DNA of 64,000 bases, from assembly GCA_022641375.1 (NCBI GenBank), contig JALCDF010000001.1, positions 53,125-117,124 on the forward strand, in the 5' to 3' direction. How positions within the stretch are numbered: position 1 is the first letter of the stretch; each line of letters starts with the position of its first letter. This stretch comes from Megasphaera sp. (GTDB lineage Bacteria > Bacillota > Negativicutes > Veillonellales > Megasphaeraceae). The position numbers and the translations under genes were made by a program. The notes below the pieces were generated by a model, which was not told the origin of the DNA, ran no database searches, and was given only the letters and a program-made list of their open reading frames with translations. This document shows, piece after piece, positions 10,260 to 19,512 of this stretch.

Positions 10260-11840
10260 TCACAAATTTTTCTTTACATTTTGCTGATTGCCCCTTTTAG
10301 CTATCGTAAACCAGAAGGTTACGCCATCCGGGCTATTATACATACCATACTGTTGATTATGGAGCTTCACCAGAGCTGCAACAATCCCCAGTCCTAGTCC
10401 ATGGCCGCCAAAAATACGTTCTTTACGTGCCCGTGATGAATCCACTTTATAAAAAGGTTCCCAAATTCGTTTTTGGTATTCCGGATCTATCTGGATTCCC
10501 TGATTATAGACACTAATCTTATACGCATCCCCTATATCCTCAGCACTAACTTCGATCTTCTTGCCTGCATCGGTATAGTCAATGGCATTGTTAAGAAAAT
10601 TAGTAAGGATCGTATCATATCGTTCCGGATCACCATAGACCGTCAGTTCTGCCGGTAAATTCCAACATATCTGAACGTTTTTCTTTTCTATTACATTGGC
10701 AAATCGATTCTTTGCTTCATCAACCAAGGCACCGAAATCAAATATGGTCTGTTCAATCCGGAAAGACCCTGTTTCTACCCGCGACAGATTCAGCAAATCC
10801 TTGACCAGTTTATCCATCTTTTCCGTTTCACTGCGGATAATATTGCAATACTGATTGCGCGTTTTTTCATCGACATCCAGACTGTCCAATCCTTCCGCAT
10901 AGCCCTGGATAATCGCCAACGGCGTCTTCAATTCGTGTGATACTGCAGAAATAAAGGATTTTCTCATATGTTCTACTTCTTTTGCTTTATCCAATTGCTT
11001 TTTCAGTTTCGCATTGGATTTCTTGAGCTCTTCAAGCGCCATACTGAGCTGATCAGACAATGTATTCAGGCTGTTCCCGAGTTGTCCGATTTCATCATCC
11101 CAGGTATGATTCCATCGTTTGGAAAAGTTGAGACGGGTCATCGCTGTTGACTGCCGGCGCAACTCCAGCATCGGATTGGTAATCCTGCGGGAAAACCATA
11201 CCGAACCGGCAATGGCGATAACCAGCCATATAGCTCCTAATGTAAAGATAAATCTCTGAAAAATGTCAACGCTTTCCTGGAGCGGTGCCACCGGCCGCAT
11301 CATAAGCAGATACGTATGTTCAGAAATACGATTGATAAGGTAAAAATATTGGAAATTAGGATCCGGTTTATAATATCTCACCTGTCCGATTTCCGACTCA
11401 TTCGGTTTATCTCCCTGTACAAGGGCAAACATTTCCTGGATATGCTTAGGCGGTTTCATATCATTATCTGGCTTGTCCATTTTCTTATCTTCGTCCGCTC
11501 CGTCATTTTTATCTGGATCCGCATCCCCCGGCTTATGCATAAACTTATTCATATTTTTCCTGAATCCGGGATGAGATGAGTATACCAGCTGGCTGTTATC
11601 GACAATGAGGACATCCGCCCCTAAATTCCGGCTTATTTCATCCATCTGTTCTTCCCCGTCAAGACCTTGTTCCTGGTAAATCCGGGTAATACTCTGACTG
11701 GATTGGATCATATTATCTTTCTTTACTTCGTAGAAATATCTGTCAAATCCCAATCCGACGGCAATCATCAGGGCAATAATAAAAAACAAGGTGAATCCGC
11801 TTACATAGAGGCTGACTTTGACACGAATGGATTTACTCAT
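10260..11840 (-). CDS. sensor histidine kinase (HAMP, HisKA, HATPase)
   Basis: 526 aa; two TM, HAMP, SHELKTPLAIIQGY H-box, GHGLGLGI G-box. Confidence 0.95.
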   Translation of the reverse strand: MSKSIRVKVSLYVSGFTLFFIIALMIAVGLGFDRYFYEVKKDNMIQSSQSITRIYQEQGLDGEEQMDEISRNLGADVLIVDNSQLVYSSHPGFRKNMNKFMHKPGDADPDKNDGADEDKKMDKPDNDMKPPKHIQEMFALVQGDKPNESEIGQVRYYKPDPNFQYFYLINRISEHTYLLMMRPVAPLQESVDIFQRFIFTLGAIWLVIAIAGSVWFSRRITNPMLELRRQSTAMTRLNFSKRWNHTWDDEIGQLGNSLNTLSDQLSMALEELKKSNAKLKKQLDKAKEVEHMRKSFISAVSHELKTPLAIIQGYAEGLDSLDVDEKTRNQYCNIIRSETEKMDKLVKDLLNLSRVETGSFRIEQTIFDFGALVDEAKNRFANVIEKKNVQICWNLPAELTVYGDPERYDTILTNFLNNAIDYTDAGKKIEVSAEDIGDAYKISVYNQGIQIDPEYQKRIWEPFYKVDSSRARKERIFGGHGLGLGIVAALVKLHNQQYGMYNSPDGVTFWFTIAKRGNQQNVKKNL

Positions 11841-12508
11841 TTTGAATCGTAACGATAGCCGTAGCCGCGGACGGTCTTAATCAGATTTCCCTTGTCACCG
11901 AGTTTGATGCGCAGCCGATTGATATGGGTATCGACGGTACGTAAATCACCATAGTACTCATAATTCCATACTTTGTTAAGGATCTGGCGGCGGCTTAATG
12001 CCTTCCCTTCATTAATCATGAGATAGTTCAGTAATTTATATTCCGTAGGGCTGAGATTGATATATTTCCCATCGATAACGACCTGTCGGGCATTACGGTC
12101 AATGGATACGCCTTCTTCGGATTGATTTTCGTCTTGTTCTTCTTCTTTTTGAGAACGACGCATCAACGCTTTGATTTTCGCTACTAATATCTTGGGGCTG
12201 AATGGTTTGGTAAGGTATTCATCGACACCCAGATCATACGCAAAAAGCTGGTCGATTTCTTCACCTTTAGCGGTGATCATCATGATAGGTACCGTCGATT
12301 CACGGCGGATTTCCCGGCATACCGTCCAGCCATCATACCCTGGCATCATTACATCGAGAAGGATTAAATCCGGATGTTCTTCCTTATATATTTCCAACGC
12401 TTGTTTTCCGTCGGCTGCTTCGAGGATTTCATAACCTTCCGGACGAAGAAAATCAGCAACCAGTTGGCGCATCAGTTGTTCATCATCTGCAATCAGTATT
12501 TTTTCCAT
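11837..12508 (-). CDS. OmpR/PhoB-type response regulator
   Basis: 223 aa; DDEQ, LLDVMMPG, winged-helix C-terminus; 4-nt overlap with histidine kinase. Confidence 0.95.
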   Translation of the reverse strand: MEKILIADDEQLMRQLVADFLRPEGYEILEAADGKQALEIYKEEHPDLILLDVMMPGYDGWTVCREIRRESTVPIMMITAKGEEIDQLFAYDLGVDEYLTKPFSPKILVAKIKALMRRSQKEEEQDENQSEEGVSIDRNARQVVIDGKYINLSPTEYKLLNYLMINEGKALSRRQILNKVWNYEYYGDLRTVDTHINRLRIKLGDKGNLIKTVRGYGYRYDSK

Positions 12509-13019
12509 ATGTAAATTCCTTTCTAAACCAATCTACCGGCTCCGCATATTTTTGTATTGTTTCTATATCATCAAGACCCTGGAGCCACATTCCTATCGCT
12601 TTACCATTGATGATCAGTTCCGGAGCAATATCCCTGACCGGTATCAGGACAAATGCTCGTTCCGTCATGTACGGATGGGGTAATTTCAATACATCCGTAT
12701 CATATGTCACATCCGGACTGTAAACCAGATCGATATCAATAGTACGGGCGCCCCATTTTTCATGACGCACACGCCCCAGGCTTGTTTCAATATGTTGACA
12801 TACCCTCAGCAGGGCCGGCCCATCCAAATCTGTTTCTATCAACGCCGCCCCATTGAGAAAATCCGGCTGATCCGTTTTCCCCCAGGGAGGTGTCTTATAT
12901 AAGGAAGATACGGCAGTCACAGAGACATGCGCCGACGAATCCAACATCTCTACAGCTTGGGACAACGTCTTCTTTTTAGGCCCTGCATTGGCCCCCAGGC
13001 TGAGATAATATATCGTCAT
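12483..13019 (-). CDS. folK: 2-amino-4-hydroxy-6-hydroxymethyldihydropteridine diphosphokinase
   Basis: 178 aa; SLGANAG, WGARTIDIDLVY, LPHPYMTERAFVL motifs. Confidence 0.95.
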   Translation of the reverse strand: MTIYYLSLGANAGPKKKTLSQAVEMLDSSAHVSVTAVSSLYKTPPWGKTDQPDFLNGAALIETDLDGPALLRVCQHIETSLGRVRHEKWGARTIDIDLVYSPDVTYDTDVLKLPHPYMTERAFVLIPVRDIAPELIINGKAIGMWLQGLDDIETIQKYAEPVDWFRKEFTYGKNTDCR

Positions 13020-13380
13020 ACCGGCTCCTCTCTATCGTAACAGCGACATCCTGCAAAAGACCTCCGACAGGTGCCTGTGGTTTATGGACCGTAACATCCA
13101 CCGCATCGACAGGAAATTGTGACAACAATGCACCGGCAATCGCTTCCGCGACGGCTTCAATGAGTTTATATGTATGATTTTCCACAATTTCCCTGACAAT
13201 ATGATATACGTTACTGTAGTCAATGGTTTTGGATAAATCATCACTGTTTCCTGCTGCCCGCAAATCGACGTATAAGACAATATCGACATAAAAAGGCTGT
13301 CCCGTCTTATTTTCTTCGGGAAGACACCCATGATACCCATAAAACGTCAGCCCTGTCAATGTAATCCTGTCCATCATCAT
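12976..13380 (-). CDS. folB: dihydroneopterin aldolase
   Basis: 134 aa; GYHGCLPEENKTGQPFYVDI. Confidence 0.93.
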   Translation of the reverse strand: MMMDRITLTGLTFYGYHGCLPEENKTGQPFYVDIVLYVDLRAAGNSDDLSKTIDYSNVYHIVREIVENHTYKLIEAVAEAIAGALLSQFPVDAVDVTVHKPQAPVGGLLQDVAVTIERSRYDDILSQPGGQCRA

Positions 13381-13402
13381 CCTCCTCCATACAATCTATT
13401 TC

Positions 13403-13801
13403 CTATAATACTACATAATACGCCGCGATGAAAATCAATCCCCCGACGATGATAAAAAAGGGACTGGCATATTGCTGCCATATACTCTGTTCATGGTCTA
13501 AATATATTTCCTGCGGATTTTCCGCATTATACCGCAAATCAACAGTATCCCCGGCAACGATTTTCCATTCGGAATCACCGTAATCATACCGGGATTTATA
13601 TGTCGTCCCCTGAGCCGTAAACTGCACCACCGGATAAAATAAGCTGCCGCTCTTCATCTTTTTTTCCTCGAAACCCAGCAGCGTCCCCTTGGCGGCAACT
13701 TTACAGTGCCGCGTCAAAGCCCGTAATTTCCATCCGTGATACGTACCTACAACAATAAATAAAATGCCCAATGCTGCCGGTAAATAATAAAATACACTCA
13801 T
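13403..13801 (-). CDS. DUF3592-type membrane protein
   Basis: Start at MSVFYYLPAALG; YPVVQFTAQG..YKSRYDYG; two TM. Confidence 0.7.
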   Translation of the reverse strand: MSVFYYLPAALGILFIVVGTYHGWKLRALTRHCKVAAKGTLLGFEEKKMKSGSLFYPVVQFTAQGTTYKSRYDYGDSEWKIVAGDTVDLRYNAENPQEIYLDHEQSIWQQYASPFFIIVGGLIFIAAYYVVL

Positions 13802-13823
13802 GCACGATTCCTCCTGTATATCT

Positions 13824-14339
13824 TTAATAATATCTTTTTTGTATTCGCTCTGCAATAGCCAACGCCAATAATATTCCCATGGACGCCGTAACGAGCTGCG
13901 GCCAGCTCATCATCAGGAAGATGGACGCCCGTATGAATGGCGGGAAATCCATGATGCTGAAAAGCAGGTAAAAAGCCCCACAGAGAGAAACACATTTCAA
14001 ACAAACTGCCAGGACCCAGCCTGTCAGATGATACGGTCTGAAAAGGAATACAGCGGTAACAAATACGATATTCCCCACTGCGACAGGTATGATAAACGGC
14101 AAAAAGGGCAGCATGCCTTCAAGCCAGGCAAACAACGGCGTCATACACGCTACGATGACAGCTGGTTTCCAGCCAATCAGCAGCACGGCAAGGACCAGGC
14201 ACGTATTGACTAAGGAACCGATAATAAACATACCGGTCTGTGGCGGCATAGGAAGTATGATGCGCAGCCCCTGCAATACCAATGTCACCGTCAGCAAAAC
14301 CGCGGTACGAGTCAATTTTTGTGTAAAATTCAGATTCAA
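13824..14339 (-). CDS. putative ECF-type S component / small integral membrane protein
   Basis: 171 aa, multiple TM helices, S-component-like pattern. Confidence 0.55.
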   Translation of the reverse strand: MNLNFTQKLTRTAVLLTVTLVLQGLRIILPMPPQTGMFIIGSLVNTCLVLAVLLIGWKPAVIVACMTPLFAWLEGMLPFLPFIIPVAVGNIVFVTAVFLFRPYHLTGWVLAVCLKCVSLCGAFYLLFSIMDFPPFIRASIFLMMSWPQLVTASMGILLALAIAERIQKRYY

Positions 14340-14400
14340 ATGCTACTGCACCTGCCTAAAACGGTAATTTTTTGTTATAATAAATAACGTACTTATTATA

Positions 14401-15528
14401 TTGTATCTTTCGAGGTGTTTTATGTCAAAACGATTTATTCATTCTATCAATTATATGCGCGGCCTGTGCATGCTGGGCGTCATCGCCATCCATGTCGGCT
14501 CCGTGGAACTGACCGCAGCTTCTCCCAATCTGGGACTGGTCGCGGTATTGGAAATCCTGTCCCGTTTCTCCGTACCGGCATTTTTCTTTCTTTCTGCCTT
14601 CGGCATGTTTTACAGTCAGCCCTTATCAGCACCTTTTGTCTATAAAGACTATTTGAGGCGGCGGCTGCGGACCGTTTTTGTCCCGTATATCGCCTGGTCT
14701 TTATTCTATATGGTATACGTTTCTGTGTTAAGCCATAATTTCAATATTTTCCAGCCATATACATTCGTTAAGACGCTATGGTATGGGCTGGCTATGTATC
14801 ATATCTATTTTTTAGTCATCTTATTGTGGTTCTATTTTCTCATGCCGGTCTGGCGGCCGCTGCTGCGGTTCATGAATCGGAAACCCTGGACTTATTTCAC
14901 ATTATTATTCATCGGCAATGTCATTTTTAATTTTTATTCCAGTTATATCTGGACTGTTCAGTCTGACAATGTGCTGATCCAGGATGCTTTTAATTATCGG
15001 CTGAACTATGTCGTCCTGCATTATCTGTTCATCTTTATGTTCGGGGCACTGACGGCCGAACATTTCCAGGACATCACAACATGGTTATCTCATCACGGCG
15101 TATTCATCAATGTCTTTCAGGCTCTGACTACGATATCCATGCTGGCCGGATATTATGGAATCATGCATTATCTGGACTACGATCCCTTATCCGCTGTATT
15201 TACCATCCATCAGCTTAGTCCGATGGGAATGGCGTACACGTTATCGACCATGCTGTTCCTCCTCTATTGGTGGGAATGCCGCCATGTTCCTTCCTTCGTT
15301 CATCATGTATTTACTATCTTAGGAAACTATTCCTATCCCATTTATCTGGTTCATCCCGTATTCCTGAGTATCTGTACCGGTTTGTGCGCCCATATGCATT
15401 TATATTTACGAGCCTGGCATATCGTCGTCATATATTGTATCGTTGCCGCTTTATCAACAGTATATTCGGCGATTATTTACAAATTATCTTTACCCCATTG
15501 GCTGAATATATGCCTGAAAGGAAAATAG
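14401..15528 (+). CDS. acyltransferase family (Acyl_transf_3) membrane protein
   Basis: 375 aa multi-TM, INYMRGLCMLGVIAIHVGS. Confidence 0.85.
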   Translation: MYLSRCFMSKRFIHSINYMRGLCMLGVIAIHVGSVELTAASPNLGLVAVLEILSRFSVPAFFFLSAFGMFYSQPLSAPFVYKDYLRRRLRTVFVPYIAWSLFYMVYVSVLSHNFNIFQPYTFVKTLWYGLAMYHIYFLVILLWFYFLMPVWRPLLRFMNRKPWTYFTLLFIGNVIFNFYSSYIWTVQSDNVLIQDAFNYRLNYVVLHYLFIFMFGALTAEHFQDITTWLSHHGVFINVFQALTTISMLAGYYGIMHYLDYDPLSAVFTIHQLSPMGMAYTLSTMLFLLYWWECRHVPSFVHHVFTILGNYSYPIYLVHPVFLSICTGLCAHMHLYLRAWHIVVIYCIVAALSTVYSAIIYKLSLPHWLNICLKGK

Positions 15529-15560
15529 TGATATCGCATCATCTGATATAGGACGATACG

Positions 15561-15590
15561 AAAAAATGGTCCCTTGCGGGACCATTTTTA
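15561..15590. terminator. intrinsic terminator between convergent genes
   Basis: AAAAATGGTCCC-TTGC-GGGACCATTTTT. Confidence 0.88.
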
Positions 15591-15600
15591 TGCTGTTAAA

Positions 15601-15984
15601 CTAATTTTTCTTCTGTTCAACTTTTTCCAGGACTTCATTGGCCATACGAGCCCGGGACTTAATAACAACATTCCCGTCCTTAATGGATTCCGGGTAGAAG
15701 CTGCTCTTATATTTGCTTTTCTTAGTTTTCGTAACCATTTCTTTTAACTGAATCGTCTGGTCATCTACATTATAGACGTATGTGCAATAGTCTGTCGTAT
15801 CGCCTGACGTTTCTACGGTCTTAAAAGTCAGGATAGTACGGCCCATATCGAATGTAATCTTTGCAGAATTCATATCGATTGCTGTGTATTTATTATATTG
15901 CCACATATCATCCGCTGCAAATACAGTCATTGCAGAGATAGCCAACGTCATTCCTAAAGCAGCTAAAACTTGTTTCACTTTCAA
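15601..15984 (-). CDS. secreted hypothetical protein
   Basis: 127 aa with signal peptide MKVKQVLAALGMTLAISAMTVFAAD. Confidence 0.65.
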   Translation of the reverse strand: MKVKQVLAALGMTLAISAMTVFAADDMWQYNKYTAIDMNSAKITFDMGRTILTFKTVETSGDTTDYCTYVYNVDDQTIQLKEMVTKTKKSKYKSSFYPESIKDGNVVIKSRARMANEVLEKVEQKKN

Positions 15985-16085
15985 CTATAACACCACCTTC
16001 ACATGTTTACATGTATTATATCATGAATGGCGAAGAGTGGCCAGTTATGAGAAAAAAAACTCAATTATTTCTAAAAAAAGATTCA

Positions 16086-16580
16086 TTATCTGTTATCGAT
16101 TTTTTCGGGATATATATCATGCTGGGATAAACGCTGCCAGGCAACCTTTTCCCACGGCGTCCCTTTGCGGCCATAATTACAGTACGGATCAATACTGATG
16201 CCGCCCCGGGGAAGGAATTTCCCCCAGACTTCGATATATTTAGGAGCCATAAGGGAAATCAGATCGTCCATGATGATATTGACGCAATCTTCATGGAAGT
16301 CACCATGATTCCGAAAGCTAAAGAGGTATAGTTTCAAGGACTTGCTTTCTACCATACGCTGGTCCGGCACATATGAAATATAAATAGCCGCATAATCCGG
16401 CTGCCCGGTCTTAGGACAAAGGCTGGTAAATTCAGGACAATTGAATTTGACGAAATAATCTCTGTCCGGATGCTTGTTGACGAATGTTTCCAATAATTCA
16501 GGATCATAATCCTGTTGATACTGTGTATGCTGACTTCCCAGAGATGTAACCCCCTGAAGTTCTTCTGTTGTACGACTCAT
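16086..16580 (-). CDS. queF: preQ1 synthase (NADPH-dependent 7-cyano-7-deazaguanine reductase)
   Basis: [15 protein letters not shown]...[15 protein letters not shown]/CPxTGQPD QueF motif. Confidence 0.93.
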   Translation of the reverse strand: MSRTTEELQGVTSLGSQHTQYQQDYDPELLETFVNKHPDRDYFVKFNCPEFTSLCPKTGQPDYAAIYISYVPDQRMVESKSLKLYLFSFRNHGDFHEDCVNIIMDDLISLMAPKYIEVWGKFLPRGGISIDPYCNYGRKGTPWEKVAWQRLSQHDIYPEKIDNR

Positions 16581-17071
16581 ATTCCCTCCTGATGAAACGT
16601 ATATGCCCTTTCTATGATATGAACAAGAAAGGTACCACAAATGCCGGAAATTATCTGCCCGACGGACAGGCTGACTACAAGTATGCTATAGGGGATATGA
16701 AGTAAATAGGAAAGCCATACACTGACACCTAAAGACGGCACAGCCCAGATAGGCAATACGATCAGCCATATATTCCAGCCATGCTGCCGGATTTGAACAA
16801 TCAGCCATGCTGACGCCATCCCGACAAAACATCCGCCGAACATATCTAAAAATCCGAGCCCCCCAAAAAGAAAATTAGAAATCAAATTAGCGATTCCCAA
16901 CGGCACTACCAGAAAGGGATATACGTATGCTAATGCATACAATGCCGTAGCGATCCGAATCTGATAGACTCCAAAAGAAAATCCCTGTGTAATATACAAG
17001 GTAACAACGTAAATAGCAATAATCATACTGGATATGGTCATTCTGCGAGTATTGGCGATAAAATTATACAT
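16577..17071 (-). CDS. queT: QueT-type ECF transporter S component (queuosine precursor)
   Basis: Start at [11 protein letters not shown]; QueT-like; next to queF and downstream of preQ1 aptamer. Confidence 0.88.
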   Translation of the reverse strand: MYNFIANTRRMTISSMIIAIYVVTLYITQGFSFGVYQIRIATALYALAYVYPFLVVPLGIANLISNFLFGGLGFLDMFGGCFVGMASAWLIVQIRQHGWNIWLIVLPIWAVPSLGVSVWLSYLLHIPYSILVVSLSVGQIISGICGTFLVHIIERAYTFHQEGI

Positions 17072-17094
17072 CAGCGCTACCTCCTTTCTTATAT

Positions 17095-17123
17095 CAAAAA
17101 CGGGTCTGTCAGCGACAAACCCG
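17095..17123 (-). terminator. terminator hairpin in queT leader (riboswitch expression platform)
   Basis: Minus strand CGGGTTTGTC-GCT-GACAGACCCG followed by TTTTTT, between aptamer and queT start. Confidence 0.85.
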
Positions 17124-17146
17124 TAAGCATACAATCATGTTGTATA

Positions 17147-17190
17147 ACTCCTAGTTTTGTTTACCGACAGGATGGATTACGAACTGTCCT
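17147..17190 (-). ncRNA. preQ1-I riboswitch aptamer
   Basis: Minus strand GGACAG-UUCGUAAUCCAUC-CUGUC-GGUAAACAAAACUAGGAG: P1 stem, L1 and A-rich AAACAAAACUAG tail typical of preQ1-I; directly upstream of queT-queF. Confidence 0.85.
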
Positions 17191-17198
17191 ATGAAATT

Positions 17199-17813
17199 TT
17201 ACCAGACTACCCTGCCCAGGACGTGATCAATCGGGACCGGGCCGATAAAGCGGCTGTCACTACTATGATTGCGGTTATCACCCATACAAAATACATATCC
17301 TTCCGGAATCGTAATCGTATCTTTACGGCTGTATGTCATGGATTCATTGATATACGGTTCATCGAGAGCTTCGCCGTTGCGCCATACCTTGCCATCATGG
17401 AAAGCCAGGGTATCACCCGGCCGGCCGATGACCCGTTTTACCCAGACATTTTTAGTCTGCAGATCATGATCAAAAAAAGCCATATAATTGTGCATCGGTT
17501 CCGCTACATCATCTTTCCATGTGCGGGGATAATGGACCCGGCTGTCAATAATGACGATATCACCATAATTCGGCACTTCTTCCATGACATGTGTCCATTT
17601 AGAAACAACAAGGTATTCTCCATTATGTAATGTAGGTACCATCGATTCACCGGAAACCCGTGTCGGTTGAAAAAAGAAAATATGGATAACCATAGCAATG
17701 GCTAATGCTATAATAATAGAATAAATCCATTCGTATGCTTCGTGTAAAATAGTATTCAAATTGAGCCTCCTTACGTACTTATCTATTTTACCAAACAGAT
17801 ACAGCAAAAGCAA
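17199..17813 (-). CDS. lepB: signal peptidase I
   Basis: 204 aa; SGESMVPTL catalytic Ser motif, KRVIGRPGD, MGDNRNHSSDSR. Confidence 0.95.
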   Translation of the reverse strand: MLLLYLFGKIDKYVRRLNLNTILHEAYEWIYSIIIALAIAMVIHIFFFQPTRVSGESMVPTLHNGEYLVVSKWTHVMEEVPNYGDIVIIDSRVHYPRTWKDDVAEPMHNYMAFFDHDLQTKNVWVKRVIGRPGDTLAFHDGKVWRNGEALDEPYINESMTYSRKDTITIPEGYVFCMGDNRNHSSDSRFIGPVPIDHVLGRVVW

Positions 17814-17851
17814 GAGACAAGCAGCAATATCCCCGTCATGAAATACAAGGT

Positions 17852-18394
17852 TTATCTGCTGCCTTTTTCTATCATGTATGCCAATTCTCTGGAGTCCAAT
17901 ACCCCGTTTTTCCGCCCGGTGATTTGTCCATATCTGGCAATCATCAGGGATTGCGGAACGTCATTGACGTTATAATCAGAAGCTGCTGATATATCTGCCG
18001 TATAAAAAGGCAAATCATAGTCATGATTTACAAAAAAAGTCTGCATCTCTTCCTCGGATTTCCCTGCCGCCAGGATAACAAAATAGACCTGGTGTCCATA
18101 TCTGTGATACACATCTTCCAATATATCAAGCTGGGTTATGCTCAACTCACTCCAAGGCATCCAAAATAAAACATATACCGGTTTCTTATTATATAACTCT
18201 CTCATCGTACAGTCTTTTCCCGACTGATCATAGAGGGTAATATTATGGGCCAGTGACTCTGTTTCCATTTGGGAAATACGTTGTGCTTCCTTCTTATCTG
18301 CGTCCTGGGCAATTTTTTCATCTTTGCCGGGCCAAAAAAACAGCATGATAATGATACAAATAAGTGCCAGGACGATCAAAATCTTATTTTTCAT
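17852..18394 (-). CDS. thioredoxin-like/redoxin (TlpA-type) membrane-anchored protein
   Basis: N-terminal TM; YVLFWMPWSELS in place of WCxxC. Confidence 0.65.
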   Translation of the reverse strand: MKNKILIVLALICIIIMLFFWPGKDEKIAQDADKKEAQRISQMETESLAHNITLYDQSGKDCTMRELYNKKPVYVLFWMPWSELSITQLDILEDVYHRYGHQVYFVILAAGKSEEEMQTFFVNHDYDLPFYTADISAASDYNVNDVPQSLMIARYGQITGRKNGVLDSRELAYMIEKGSR

Positions 18395-19359
18395 TTCTTA
18401 TAGCCTGTCGAAAAATCAACAAGATTCCGTAACGGTTTGCCCGCTAAAAAGTTTCTCAGATTCGCAGCGGCAATATGAATAATATTATCATGGGTCGCCT
18501 GCAAATGATATCCGCCAGAAACATGAGGTGTAATATAAATACCTTTCGTATGCCACATCAGGTCCCCGTCAGGCAGCGGTTCCGGATCGGTTACATCAAC
18601 GGCAGCCCCGGCAAGATGGCCGCCTTTCACGGCATTACAGAGGTCTTTTTGAACAACATTGGATCCCCGGCCGATATTCAAAAAATAAGCTCCCCTTTTC
18701 ATCGCCGCAAAACGTTCGCTGGTATAAAGATGATATGTTGCCGCCGTATCCGGCAGACAGGATGCAACAATATCCGCCCTGGCCAGATATGTATCAAGTT
18801 CATCCATCGTCCCCATTTCATCTGCTTCCGGCACCAATACGGTGCTGCGGCGGTGAATCCCCGTGACATGGGCTCCCATCGCTTTCATCCGTTTGCCGAA
18901 CTGGCGTCCGATATCACCAAACCCGATAATCAACACCTGCGCACCATAAATAGATTGGACAGTCCCTTCATCATGCCAGTATCCCTTTTTTTGATTATCA
19001 TAATACACATATAATTTTTTCATCATCGCCAGGAGCTGTCCTGTCATATGTTCTGCCAATGCCAGTCCATAGGCACCGGTAGCGTTGGTCAGATATACAC
19101 CGTCAGCTAATATGCCCGGCCGGCAGTATGAATTGGCTCCGGCACTGTTAAGCTGGAGCCATTGGAGATGTACCGCTTTGGACAAAAGTGATGGGGCGAT
19201 GTTGCCGATAATGACATCAGCTTCTGTCAAAATCGAATCCGGTACCTGCACTTCTACCGGTCCCTTGGGCTGAAGATAGATGATTTCATTTTCACCAGCA
19301 GCTGCTTCCAGCCATTTTCGATGCTGCTGATTGGTTTCCATTGCCACTATTATTTTCAT
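18391..19359 (-). CDS. D-2-hydroxyacid dehydrogenase
   Basis: 322 aa; VLIIGFGDIGRQFGKR NAD motif; ITPHVSGG. Confidence 0.9.
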   Translation of the reverse strand: MKIIVAMETNQQHRKWLEAAAGENEIIYLQPKGPVEVQVPDSILTEADVIIGNIAPSLLSKAVHLQWLQLNSAGANSYCRPGILADGVYLTNATGAYGLALAEHMTGQLLAMMKKLYVYYDNQKKGYWHDEGTVQSIYGAQVLIIGFGDIGRQFGKRMKAMGAHVTGIHRRSTVLVPEADEMGTMDELDTYLARADIVASCLPDTAATYHLYTSERFAAMKRGAYFLNIGRGSNVVQKDLCNAVKGGHLAGAAVDVTDPEPLPDGDLMWHTKGIYITPHVSGGYHLQATHDNIIHIAAANLRNFLAGKPLRNLVDFSTGYKK

Positions 19360-19428
19360 GATGATCCCTCTTATCTCAGATAGTTACGGGTATATTATCC
19401 TATATTCATGTCTCCTTGTAAATAGAAA

Positions 19429-19468
19429 AAATCCGTAAATCGGACCATCCGGCCCTTTTTACGGATTT
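19429..19468 (-). terminator. intrinsic terminator
   Basis: AAATCCGTAAA...TTTACGGATTT stem. Confidence 0.75.
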
Positions 19469-19512
19469 ATCAGTGTCATACTACTGCTGCGTATTGATTT
19501 AACAACTGCTGA

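Noticed and set aside
17157-17630. 157-aa plus-strand ORF
   Set aside because: Antisense to lepB and the preQ1 aptamer
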